Origin: Campylobacterales bacterium
GTDB lineage: Bacteria > Campylobacterota > Campylobacteria > Campylobacterales > Arcobacteraceae
Assembly (NCBI GenBank): GCA_019752775.1
Contig: JAIELU010000242.1
Coordinates: forward strand, 1-18,786
Direction of reading: 5' to 3'
Length of the DNA: 18,786 nucleotides
Shown here piece by piece: positions 1 through 6,533 of this stretch; the stretch's first letter is position 1; every line of letters begins with the position of its first letter. The notes under the pieces are model-generated. The model made no database searches and had not been told where the DNA came from. It saw only the letters and a program-made list of their open reading frames with translations. The position numbers and the translations under genes were made by a program.

Positions 1-92
1 TAGTTCCTCCACTTCAAATACTCAATCTATCTCTATTTCACATCTTTGCATTATTCAAGCTTGGATGATATATGCTTTGCATCTGATTAAGA
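1..92. other. Unassigned left-edge sequence beyond the end of selO
   Basis: This stretch lies downstream of the broken selO frame. All three minus-strand frames were read for the missing SelO C-terminal half (the HGVMNTDN and DYGP-type motifs) and none shows it; each frame is interrupted by stops. One plus-strand frame is open from base 2 to 253, but from about base 96 it is only antisense to selO. The stretch may be the margin of an inserted or rearranged segment, but no terminal inverted repeat or transposase is visible in so short a piece. Confidence 0.35.
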
Positions 93-752
93 TTAGTATA
101 TTAGTTGACTATTTTCTTCATTTTCTAAGTGTGGATATGACTGTTTTATCACATAATCAGCAAGTTGAGAGATTGTCTCTTTATCTCTACTTCTTGAAAA
201 AAACTCAAATGTTCCAACTCTTACCCAAGATGGTGACATTCGTAAAACGATAGCACATGACTCTTGTTCCCACTCTCTGTGAGCAAAAGAATCAGAATCA
301 ATAATACCTAAAGCTCTAGTTGTAGGAATTCCAAGACCAAACATAGCTTCACTCATAATATATTCTCTAATTGATGAACGCAAAACCGCTCTTCCATCAC
401 CTTGTCGTGAATATCGTGTAAGTCCCGAACCTTTTGTTTGTAAATGCCAATTATTAACCGCACCCAAATTTATAGCTCTTCCATCACCAAGTTGAGGAAC
501 AAAATACCCAAATTGATGCCCAGCATAAGCCATCGCATAAGGAGTTGAACCCTCTAAAATCTTACTTCCATTTATAAAATCCACAAAATCCTGAGTTTGG
601 CACTCTGAATAATCAAGATTTATTAAATCACAAGCAAGTGGGTTAAAAGATACAAGTTTTGGATTTTTAAGTGGGGTGGGATTTACTTTGTGATAATACT
701 TTTCATCAAACTCGAAATAATCAACTTCAAGTTTTAATTCGTTTAATTTCAT
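93..752 (-). pseudogene. selO: SelO-family protein adenylyltransferase, N-terminal half only
   Basis: SelO (YdiU/UPF0061) is a pseudokinase-fold enzyme that transfers AMP from ATP to proteins and is linked to redox stress. I start at the ATG at 752, which has an AAAAGAGA-type site upstream; this gives 219 residues against about 480 in the family. The N-terminal signature is clear: AYAGHQFG (76-82), QLGDGRAINLG (87-97), LQTKGSG (104-110), SRQGDGRAVLRSSIREY (115-131) and GIPTTRAL (141-148). Homology stops after about residue 213, just before the expected HGVMNTDN and DYGPFGF segments that carry catalytic and metal-binding residues, and a TAA follows six codons later. No continuation was found in other frames up to the window edge, so the product should be inactive. 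The identity is secure; the cause of the truncation is not visible. Confidence 0.8.
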
Positions 753-839
753 AATTTTTCTCTTTTGATAAATATTTGTTTGTATATATGCAAGAAGCTT
801 ACCAAAAGAGAACATAAAAGAGGATAAGTTTAGTCTGGT

Positions 840-1517
840 TTAAATATCTTTACAGAATCTTCCTTTTTTATTGAAAGAAAACTTTTGTTCTTGTTTCATA
901 TTTTGTTCAATATCCTTTATGAATTTTCCAGCTTTAATTAAATTTGTATCATAATATTCATATTGTTGCCAAATATCTATGGCTTTTTCCATATACTCTT
1001 TTGCTTTTAGGCATTCTTTTAAATCTTTATAAAGTAAAGCTTGATTACTGTAACTTAAAGCAGTATCAGGATGTTTTTCCCCTAAAAACTCTTTACTTAC
1101 TTCTAATGCTTTTTCAAGAAATGGTAATGCTTTTTTATATTTCCCCATTGATCTATAACATAAAGCAAGATTATTATTGCTTGTTGCTGTATCAGGATGC
1201 TTTTCACCTAAAAGCTCTTTACTTATTTCTAAAGCAATTTTAAAAAGAGGTAATGATTCTTCATGTTTTTCTGTTGTTTGATAATGTAAAGCAAGATTAT
1301 TATAACTTGTCGCAGTGGTAGGATGTTTTTCTCCTAAAAATTCTTTTTTTATTTTTAAAACTTTTTTATAAAGTGGTAATGCTTTTTCATATAGTTTCAT
1401 TGAATCATAAAGAAATGCTAATCCACCATAAATTGAAGCAACATCAAAATGATTTTCACCTAATATTTCTTCACTTATTTTTAAAGCCTTTTTATAGTAT
1501 TCTAGTGCCTTTGGATA
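840..1517 (-). pseudogene. Detached C-terminal TPR part of the SIR2-STAND-TPR gene
   Basis: This is the direct in-frame continuation of the gene at 1518-3791 past its TAA: 225 further codons with no other stop. It encodes about four 42-residue tetratricopeptide repeats of the kinesin-light-chain type, with recurring GExHP...TA.SYNNLA...YKKAL patterns, then a non-repeat tail from about YYDTNLIKAG to the TAA at 840. The first in-frame ATG is at 1400, leaving a 186-residue product, but no purine-rich site precedes it, so independent translation looks unlikely. Rejoined with the upstream part, the protein would be about 983 residues, or about 988 with the five apparently lost codons restored. Read-through or a separately made helper peptide cannot be excluded. 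Confidence 0.75.
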
Positions 1518-1700
1518 TTAGATACCTGCTAAATTAGCATAACTTAAAGCGGTATTTGAATGATTTTCTCCTAATTGTTCTTTTCTTATTTTTAAAGTTT
1601 TTTTATAGTGTTCTAACGCCTTTGGATACTCAGCTTTTACTTTAAATAATATTCCTAAAAGGTTATTACTTTTTGCAAATTCTATACTATTTTCTCCATA
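1065..1700 (-). repeat. 126-bp-period TPR-coding repeats with one 111-bp interval
   Basis: The DNA for the GExHP segment of each TPR unit recurs on the plus strand as a (G)ATG-like mark followed by TTTTC. I place these marks at 1071, 1197, 1323, 1449, 1560 and 1686. Their spacing is 126, 126, 126, 111 and 126 bp. The one short interval, between 1449 and 1560, contains the in-frame stop at 1518-1520. Units are similar enough at the DNA level to allow slippage or recombination between them. Confidence 0.8.
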
Positions 1701-3791
1701 TCTCTCGAGCTTAAAATCATAAGCTTTTGTTTGATAGACAAGAGAGTAATTATATAGTCCTAAAGAATAGTAAAGATAGGTTTGAGAATCTAATATCCCA
1801 CAGATATATTCATCTTTTTTGTTTTCATATTTTTCAAGAAGTTCATCTATGATAGGAATATAATCATTTAACTGGTTTGCTATCAAAGTGGAATCATCAG
1901 GATTTATATAATTTGCTATATTTTGCAAAATATATGAGATGTTTTCATACTCTACTTTATGCTCTTCTTGCAAAAAAGTTTTTATTATCTGATGCAGTTT
2001 ATAGCTACTATCATTTTGAATAAGCCAACCTCTTTCCACAAGTTTTTGTAATTTTACTTTTAAATTATTAACTATTAATATCTTTTCAAAAATCTCAAAT
2101 TTTATCTCCATAGATGGGAAAATAGAAAGAATCTGTAAAAGAGTTTTTAAATCTTCATTGGTCTCTTTTACAAACTGTCTTTCAAAGGTATCTATTAGAT
2201 GTTCTTTAAATGTTTTATCATCTTTGGAATCTATTTTTGGAATAGTTTTATTTTTGATATTTTCTCTCAACTCCTCAAAAGTTATATATTTACTTTTTAA
2301 TGAACTTGCTAAAAGAGTAATAAATAAAGGATGATTATCCAAATATTTTAAAACATCTTCTATATTCTCATCTTTATTGTAAGTTCTTAAAAAAAGTTCT
2401 TTTGCATCTGTATCATTTAAAGTTTCAAGGTTTATTTGATATTTGCTTTCTATATTTTGAAGTCTTGTTGCAAGTAATACATCAAATTTTGTATTTAAAC
2501 ATTTTATTTTGTCAAAGTCCTCTTTTTTTTCAAGATTATCTATCAATATAAGATTTTTAGGCTTTAATCCTTGAAGTTGTAAAAGTATATTATTAAATGA
2601 TGTCTCAGGTTGAAGATTAAGTCTATCTTTGAAAGCTTGAAAAAAAACATTTTCAATAGAAGTTGTATCTTGGGTAAGTTGTATAAATGCAACATTATTG
2701 TAATTATGTTTATTGTCATGAAAATATTTAAGTGCTAACTCACTTTTTCCAACACCACCAATACCATTTACAATACAAGAGATATTATCATTTGATAGCA
2801 TCTCTTTGATTTTTGCTAGTTCATCTACTCTTCCTATAAAATCATTTTTAACTTCTGGTAAAACTGTTAAGAAGTTAGATTGGTGTTGTGTTGACGAATA
2901 TATAGTTTGCGTTGGGATTTTTTCTTCTATTTTATTTTCATTGTTTGTTGAAATTGGAGCTAATGATTTTATTTTATTTATTAAATCTTGTCCATGATTT
3001 TCGTATTCTATAACCTTGATTTTATTGTTTAACAAATTTGGTTTTGACGAGCTTTTTTTAGATAAAAAATAATGTTCAGTAGAACTTCCATTAAAAATTT
3101 CTAATGTTCTAATAATTTGATTTACAATATATTTATCATCTAAACTAAACCCAATAAAAAGTAATCTTTTAGTTGACAATATATTTCTAAATGTTTCTAA
3201 TGCAGTTTTATATTTACTGTCTTTTACATTTTCTGTATAAAATTCACTATATTTTTTGGAACTTAAAATAATGCTTTCAACTTCAGATATATCTCCATGA
3301 AGATTCCATACTACAGGTTTTAAAAGACCATCTTTTAAATATTTTGCTTGTTCATGAACGGATTCAATATTCCAAAGTTCAATATTTTTATCATTACATG
3401 AATGAAAAAGTACTTTATCGTAATTAGTAGTTATTACAAGTTTAGAATCCAAATTCCAAATTGATTGTGCTAAAGCTAATGTTTCAGTGTCAATATTATT
3501 ATAATCAACATTAAAACTATTTTTTAAAGTATCATTAAATTTTGATTTATCTAAAGCATCTTCTATTTTATCAGCAACTTCAAGATAATTAACTGGTTCA
3601 TCATCTAATAAAGCACGAATAACATTCTTTTTCTTTTCAGTAGGCATAATTTCAACAAAATTTTCAAGAAGTTCTTTCCATGTTAGGAAAATTGTTTTAT
3701 TATCTTTATCTTTTACATCTTTAGAAACACCAGCACCCACAAAAGGAATAACTTTATTTTCACTAATTAATCTTTTTAATTCTTCTTCCAA
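1518..3791 (-). CDS. SIR2 - STAND (NB-ARC-like) ATPase - TPR protein, probable antiphage NADase, truncated
   Basis: Residues 1-275 form a SIR2-like domain: GAGVS (19-23), TTNYD (121-125), LHGD with the likely catalytic His165, and GFSLDD (214-219). Such domains in phage defence cleave NAD+. Residues 310-600 form a STAND NTPase: FIGR (318-321), Walker A GIGGVGKS (343-350), Walker B LILIDNL (414-420), an ATR sensor (441-443) and HPL (487-489). TPRs begin near residue 665 and are cut at residue 757 by TAA. In this family the TPR or other repeat tail senses a ligand, ATP-driven assembly follows, and SIR2 then depletes NAD to abort infection; that role here is an inference from domain order, similar in principle to SIR2-STAND Avs-type proteins. 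The start is TTG at 3791 with a weak ribosome site. No partner gene is adjacent on this strand except broken selO. A shortened sensor tail may leave it inactive or differently tuned. Confidence 0.82.
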   Translation of the reverse strand: MEEELKRLISENKVIPFVGAGVSKDVKDKDNKTIFLTWKELLENFVEIMPTEKKKNVIRALLDDEPVNYLEVADKIEDALDKSKFNDTLKNSFNVDYNNIDTETLALAQSIWNLDSKLVITTNYDKVLFHSCNDKNIELWNIESVHEQAKYLKDGLLKPVVWNLHGDISEVESIILSSKKYSEFYTENVKDSKYKTALETFRNILSTKRLLFIGFSLDDKYIVNQIIRTLEIFNGSSTEHYFLSKKSSSKPNLLNNKIKVIEYENHGQDLINKIKSLAPISTNNENKIEEKIPTQTIYSSTQHQSNFLTVLPEVKNDFIGRVDELAKIKEMLSNDNISCIVNGIGGVGKSELALKYFHDNKHNYNNVAFIQLTQDTTSIENVFFQAFKDRLNLQPETSFNNILLQLQGLKPKNLILIDNLEKKEDFDKIKCLNTKFDVLLATRLQNIESKYQINLETLNDTDAKELFLRTYNKDENIEDVLKYLDNHPLFITLLASSLKSKYITFEELRENIKNKTIPKIDSKDDKTFKEHLIDTFERQFVKETNEDLKTLLQILSIFPSMEIKFEIFEKILIVNNLKVKLQKLVERGWLIQNDSSYKLHQIIKTFLQEEHKVEYENISYILQNIANYINPDDSTLIANQLNDYIPIIDELLEKYENKKDEYICGILDSQTYLYYSLGLYNYSLVYQTKAYDFKLERYGENSIEFAKSNNLLGILFKVKAEYPKALEHYKKTLKIRKEQLGENHSNTALSYANLAGI

Positions 3792-3817
3792 ATTTAACCA
3801 ACCAATATATTTTTTAC

Positions 3818-3847
3818 ATTTTAGCTAAATTATTAATTAATAACCAA
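3818..3847 (-). promoter_or_regulatory. Candidate promoter of the SIR2-STAND gene
   Basis: On the minus strand a TTGGTT -35-like hexamer (3842-3847) lies 18 nt from a TAAAAT -10-like hexamer (3818-3823), about 27 nt before the TTG start. The spacer holds most of a 14-bp perfect palindrome, TTATTAATTAATAA (3830-3843), which could be an operator but is also the kind of sequence AT-rich DNA yields by chance. Confidence 0.3.
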
Positions 3848-3926
3848 TTACTTTTTTACTTCACTTAGTAGTGGCTAATGACATAAAAAATCATAAATCA
3901 TCCCTCAAATCACCAATATTTCCAAA

Positions 3927-3956
3927 TTCCAACCCAAATCTAAGCCTGCATACAAT
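3927..3956 (+). promoter_or_regulatory. Candidate promoter of the methyltransferase gene
   Basis: A TTCCAA -35-like element (3927-3932) is 18 nt from TACAAT (3951-3956), which ends 32 nt before the ATG at 3989. This is a weak consensus match. The 3848-3926 part of the intergenic region shows nothing else I can name. Confidence 0.3.
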
Positions 3957-3988
3957 AAACTGCCATACTAGATAAAGGGAATAATTAT

Positions 3989-5074
3989 ATGGCTACAAAT
4001 TTACAATCTATCAAACCAGATAGACCTAATATTATAACTTCGCAAATTGAAGGTATAAAATTTTATAGAAAAATGGATACTCAATCAGTTGTTGCCCAAA
4101 TGATTGCAGGAAAATATGTTTTTGTTGAAGAATATTACAGTAATGGTTTACAAGTTCTTGCTGAGCTAAAAAAGAATCTTTCAGAAAAATTCAATGACAA
4201 AAGTTTTCAAGGACAACGAGATTATCGAGCAGCTTTTAGAAAAGCTTCACACAGATTACTAATCAAAGTAAAAGATAATAAACTAGATGTTAAAAAAGCT
4301 CCAAATATTGGCTGGTTAGAATCACTTTATCCAGATGTTTCAGAGTTTTATATATCTTTTCCAGAAGTTCAAGGAATGAATAGTTCATGGCAATGGCATG
4401 AAAAAGGGATTGAGATTAAAACTTTGAATTTAACGATTCATCCTTATTATGGAACATATTTCCCAACAAGATTTGATCATTTAAAACTGTTTGATAAGTG
4501 GTTAAAAAAATATGATGGACCTAAAGATAATGCCATTGATATTGGTGTGGGAAGTGGTATTTTAACATATCAATTAATTCAAAATGGTTTTGAAAATGTT
4601 TATGCAACTGATACAAATAAAAATGCGATTATTGGTGTTTATAAAGAAGGTAGAAGATTAGATTTTCAAAAAAAAATAACTCTAAATCATTGTGATTTAT
4701 TTGGAGATTTTGATAGAAAAGTAGATGTAATTGTATTTAATCCTCCTTGGTTATTGGCAAAACATAATTTAGAAGAGGGAATTGATAAAGCAATGTATTA
4801 TGAAAAAGACCTATTTCCAAGGTTTTTCGAAGAAGCAAAAAAATATCTAAAAGAAGATGGTAAATTAGTTTTAATATTTTCAAATTTAGCCCAAGAAGTT
4901 GATAATCAAAGCACTCATCCAATAATAGAAGAACTACAAAAGAATAATAGATTTAGAAAAGATTTACACTTAAGACGTGAAGTAAGAGCATCATCAAGAA
5001 GAACTCAAAGAACAGATTCAAGAGAGACTGAAAAAGTTGAATTATGGGTTTTAGCTCACAAAAAAGAGAAATAA
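3989..5074 (+). CDS. Class I SAM-dependent methyltransferase with NPPW motif
   Basis: This 361-residue protein has an N-terminal domain of about 150 residues that I cannot name and a C-terminal Rossmann methyltransferase domain. SAM-binding motif I is DIGVGSG (184-190), an acidic residue follows in YATDTN (205-210), and motif IV is VFNPPW (249-254). The N-P-P-aromatic motif is typical of enzymes that methylate planar nitrogens, such as adenine N6 or glutamine amides (HemK/PrmC, RlmG/RsmC relatives). Which substrate applies cannot be told from the sequence. The C-terminal tail (about 325-350) is rich in Arg and Ser, which would suit nucleic-acid binding. The ATG is preceded by AAAGGGA (3974-3980) at good spacing. 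It is transcribed alone, divergent from the SIR2-STAND gene and ending in a shared terminator. A function in the neighbouring defence locus is possible but unsupported. Confidence 0.85.
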   Translation: MATNLQSIKPDRPNIITSQIEGIKFYRKMDTQSVVAQMIAGKYVFVEEYYSNGLQVLAELKKNLSEKFNDKSFQGQRDYRAAFRKASHRLLIKVKDNKLDVKKAPNIGWLESLYPDVSEFYISFPEVQGMNSSWQWHEKGIEIKTLNLTIHPYYGTYFPTRFDHLKLFDKWLKKYDGPKDNAIDIGVGSGILTYQLIQNGFENVYATDTNKNAIIGVYKEGRRLDFQKKITLNHCDLFGDFDRKVDVIVFNPPWLLAKHNLEEGIDKAMYYEKDLFPRFFEEAKKYLKEDGKLVLIFSNLAQEVDNQSTHPIIEELQKNNRFRKDLHLRREVRASSRRTQRTDSRETEKVELWVLAHKKEK

Positions 5075-5104
5075 GTAAAGAAGCCTAAGCGCTCTTTACT
5101 TTTT
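5074..5104. terminator. Hairpin terminator between convergent genes
   Basis: AGTAAAGA (5074-5081) pairs with TCTTTACT (5093-5100), with a small inner GC-CTAA-GC pairing. TTTT follows on the plus strand. The stem contains the stop codons of both convergent genes (TAA at 5072-5074 and TAG at 5085-5087 on the other strand), so it probably serves both directions. Confidence 0.65.
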
Positions 5105-5540
5105 CATCAATCAAATTTCTAACACAAACATCAATCATCTCAAAAACTTTATCAAATCCCTCAAAACCATCAAAAAAATATGGGTCAGGAACACACTCTC
5201 CATTAAAACCAAAATCACCAAGTTTTATGGGATTTTTACAACCTAAGTTTTTTAGATTTGAAATATTGCTATCATCAAGTCCAATTATTAAATCAAAGGT
5301 TTTAAAGTCAGACTTTTTTATTTGTTGAGCTTTTTGATTTGAAATATCAACACCATTTAAAAGTGCCACTTTAATTGAATTTTCACAAGGTTTTTCGCCC
5401 ACATGCCAATGTCCAGTTCCTGCACTTTCAATAATTAAATTCAGATTTTTTTCTTTTATATAATTTTTTGCAATTCCCTCAGCAAGTGGCGAACGGCAAA
5501 TATTTCCAAGACAGACAAACAAGATTGATTTTATTTCCAT
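5085..5540 (-). CDS. Low-molecular-weight protein tyrosine phosphatase
   Basis: A cytoplasmic phosphatase of the arsenate-reductase-like LMW-PTP fold that hydrolyses phosphotyrosine through a phosphocysteine intermediate. The CX5R loop is at the N terminus, C10-LGNIC-R16-S, preceded by ILFV. The acid-loop DPYFF has the general acid at D119. Length (151 residues) is normal. The start ATG overlaps the stop of the upstream 64-residue gene (TAATG at 5538-5542), which implies translational coupling. In bacteria these enzymes often act on tyrosine kinases of capsule or exopolysaccharide export, but no such gene is in this window, so the target is unknown. Confidence 0.9.
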   Translation of the reverse strand: MEIKSILFVCLGNICRSPLAEGIAKNYIKEKNLNLIIESAGTGHWHVGEKPCENSIKVALLNGVDISNQKAQQIKKSDFKTFDLIIGLDDSNISNLKNLGCKNPIKLGDFGFNGECVPDPYFFDGFEGFDKVFEMIDVCVRNLIDEKVKSA

Positions 5541-5734
5541 TAAAATTCATTTCCTTCAATACTATTATAAGAATAAGTTTTTATCTCACCATCTTCAACG
5601 ATATAAGAGATTTCAATCGCTCTACAACACACTTCACAATCATCAACAACAGTTTCATGCCCATAAATACGTGTGTCCAAAAGAATCGAAATTGCTTGTA
5701 AACAATATGGACATTGTATATATATCTCTTGCAT
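5540..5734 (-). CDS. Small CPXCG-type cysteine-rich zinc-binding protein
   Basis: A 64-residue protein with CPYC near the N terminus (residues 8-11) and a second pair, CEVC (33-36), followed by CRAIEISYIVEDGEI. This is the pattern of the small CPXCG cysteine-rich family, presumed to bind one zinc with four cysteines; no biochemical role is established to my knowledge. The start ATG at 5734 has a strong AAAAGGAT site seven bases upstream. It is first in a two-gene unit with the tyrosine phosphatase and overlaps it by one base. The pairing hints at a redox or metal link to the phosphatase, whose active cysteine is oxidation-sensitive, but that is speculation. Confidence 0.75.
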   Translation of the reverse strand: MQEIYIQCPYCLQAISILLDTRIYGHETVVDDCEVCCRAIEISYIVEDGEIKTYSYNSIEGNEF

Positions 5735-5828
5735 TTTTTATCCTTTTTTGTTAGTTTATCAAAACATTAATTAATCATTTAAAACCATAAAATATGTTAC
5801 TATTTCAAAAATTTCAAAAGGATGAATC

Positions 5829-5990
5829 ATAGCAACTTGTAAAAATTGTAAAAATGAAATCGAAGCAAAAAAAAGGCAATGTCCCTACTGTGGGATTTTA
5901 AATCCAACAGTAACCCTAAAAGATGTATTTGTAGGCATTGCTTTTGTTTTATTTGTTATGAGTATAGTAACTTATTTTGTAAATAACTAA
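5829..5990 (+). CDS. 53-residue zinc-ribbon plus transmembrane protein, probable ATA start
   Basis: From 5829 the frame reads (M)ATCKNCKNEIEA..RQCPYCGI, giving a four-cysteine zinc ribbon (CKNC at 4-7, CPYC at 18-21), then a single hydrophobic helix from about residue 33 to 51, ending at TAA 5988-5990. No ATG, GTG or TTG is in frame before the first cysteine, and a TGA at 5823-5825 closes the frame upstream. An AAAAGGA site (5816-5822) is six bases before ATA at 5829; ATC at 5826 is the only other choice and would be too close. The ATG at 5822 gives a six-residue dead end. The domain plan (N-terminal ribbon, C-terminal anchor) is common in small bacterial membrane proteins of unknown role. 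The gene stands alone, divergent from the CPXCG gene, and its stop directly abuts that of the rhomboid gene. Confidence 0.65.
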   Translation: MATCKNCKNEIEAKKRQCPYCGILNPTVTLKDVFVGIAFVLFVMSIVTYFVNN

Positions 5991-6533
5991 TTATCTTTTT
6001 GTAATAATTGCATACAAAAATCCAATGCCTAAACCAATAAAGTGGGCATACCAAGCAATTGGAAGTCCAATTATTAGTGGTGCAACTGAGATTAATAAAA
6101 TCCAAGTTATTATTCCACCTCTTTGGGCTTTATCATAATAAGCAACATAGCCAAGTAAAGCACAAATTGCACCTGAAGCACCAACTAAATTTACATTATG
6201 ATCTAAATAATATATATATGCAAATGATAAAATTGAAGTTAATAATCCAGTTATTAAATATAAAGCAACAAACTTTTTAGCACCAATAAATCTTTCAATC
6301 AAATTTCCAAACTGCCAAAGAACAAACATATTCATTCCAAGATGGGCAATTCCACCGTGGGCAAACATTGAAGTAAGTGGTTGCCACCAAAAACTATATA
6401 CTAAGAAATACAGATTTAATCCAAATAACACTCCACCATTCGTTATGTTTATTTGAATAATATACATTAAAACGGTTATTGTTATTAGAACATTTGTGGC
6501 CGTGAAATCTTTTTTACTAAAGTTTTTTAACAT
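5991..6533 (-). CDS. Rhomboid-family intramembrane serine protease
   Basis: A 180-residue six-helix membrane protein. It has the rhomboid signature HGGIAHLGMN (59-68) in the second helix region, the catalytic serine in GAS120G, and the partner histidine H164 in AWYAHFIGLGIG, so the Ser-His dyad is complete. Rhomboids cleave single-span membrane proteins within or near their membrane segment. The length fits the compact bacterial core type without extra domains. The start lies inside the preceding gene (17-base overlap), so the two are probably co-translated, making the upstream single-span protein a natural candidate partner or substrate. It is the last gene of the bamD-lon operon. No terminator hairpin was seen between it and the convergent zinc-ribbon gene. 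Confidence 0.92.
   Translation of the reverse strand: MLKNFSKKDFTATNVLITITVLMYIIQINITNGGVLFGLNLYFLVYSFWWQPLTSMFAHGGIAHLGMNMFVLWQFGNLIERFIGAKKFVALYLITGLLTSILSFAYIYYLDHNVNLVGASGAICALLGYVAYYDKAQRGGIITWILLISVAPLIIGLPIAWYAHFIGLGIGFLYAIITKR

Noticed and set aside
65..253. Plus-strand open frame at the left edge.
   Set aside because: Most of it is antisense to the well-conserved selO N-terminal half, and it has no recognisable domain or ribosome site.
2522..2530. Runs of eight or so A/T in the SIR2-STAND gene and at about 5873-5880 in the zinc-ribbon gene as phase-variation tracts.
   Set aside because: Such runs are frequent throughout this AT-rich window and no long poly-G or poly-C tract of the kind used for switching in Campylobacterota is present.
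3989..5074. Methyltransferase as the modification part of a restriction or BREX-like system with the SIR2 gene.
   Set aside because: The two genes are divergent with separate promoters, there is no nuclease or target-recognition domain, and NPPW enzymes also include many RNA and protein methyltransferases.
5764..5790. ATTAATTAAT-type palindrome between the two small zinc-protein genes as an operator.
   Set aside because: Short AT-only palindromes occur by chance at this base composition and nothing else supports it.
5822..5842. ATG at 5822 as the start of the small zinc-ribbon gene.
   Set aside because: It is in a different frame and stops after six codons; the cysteine motifs are in the frame of 5829.
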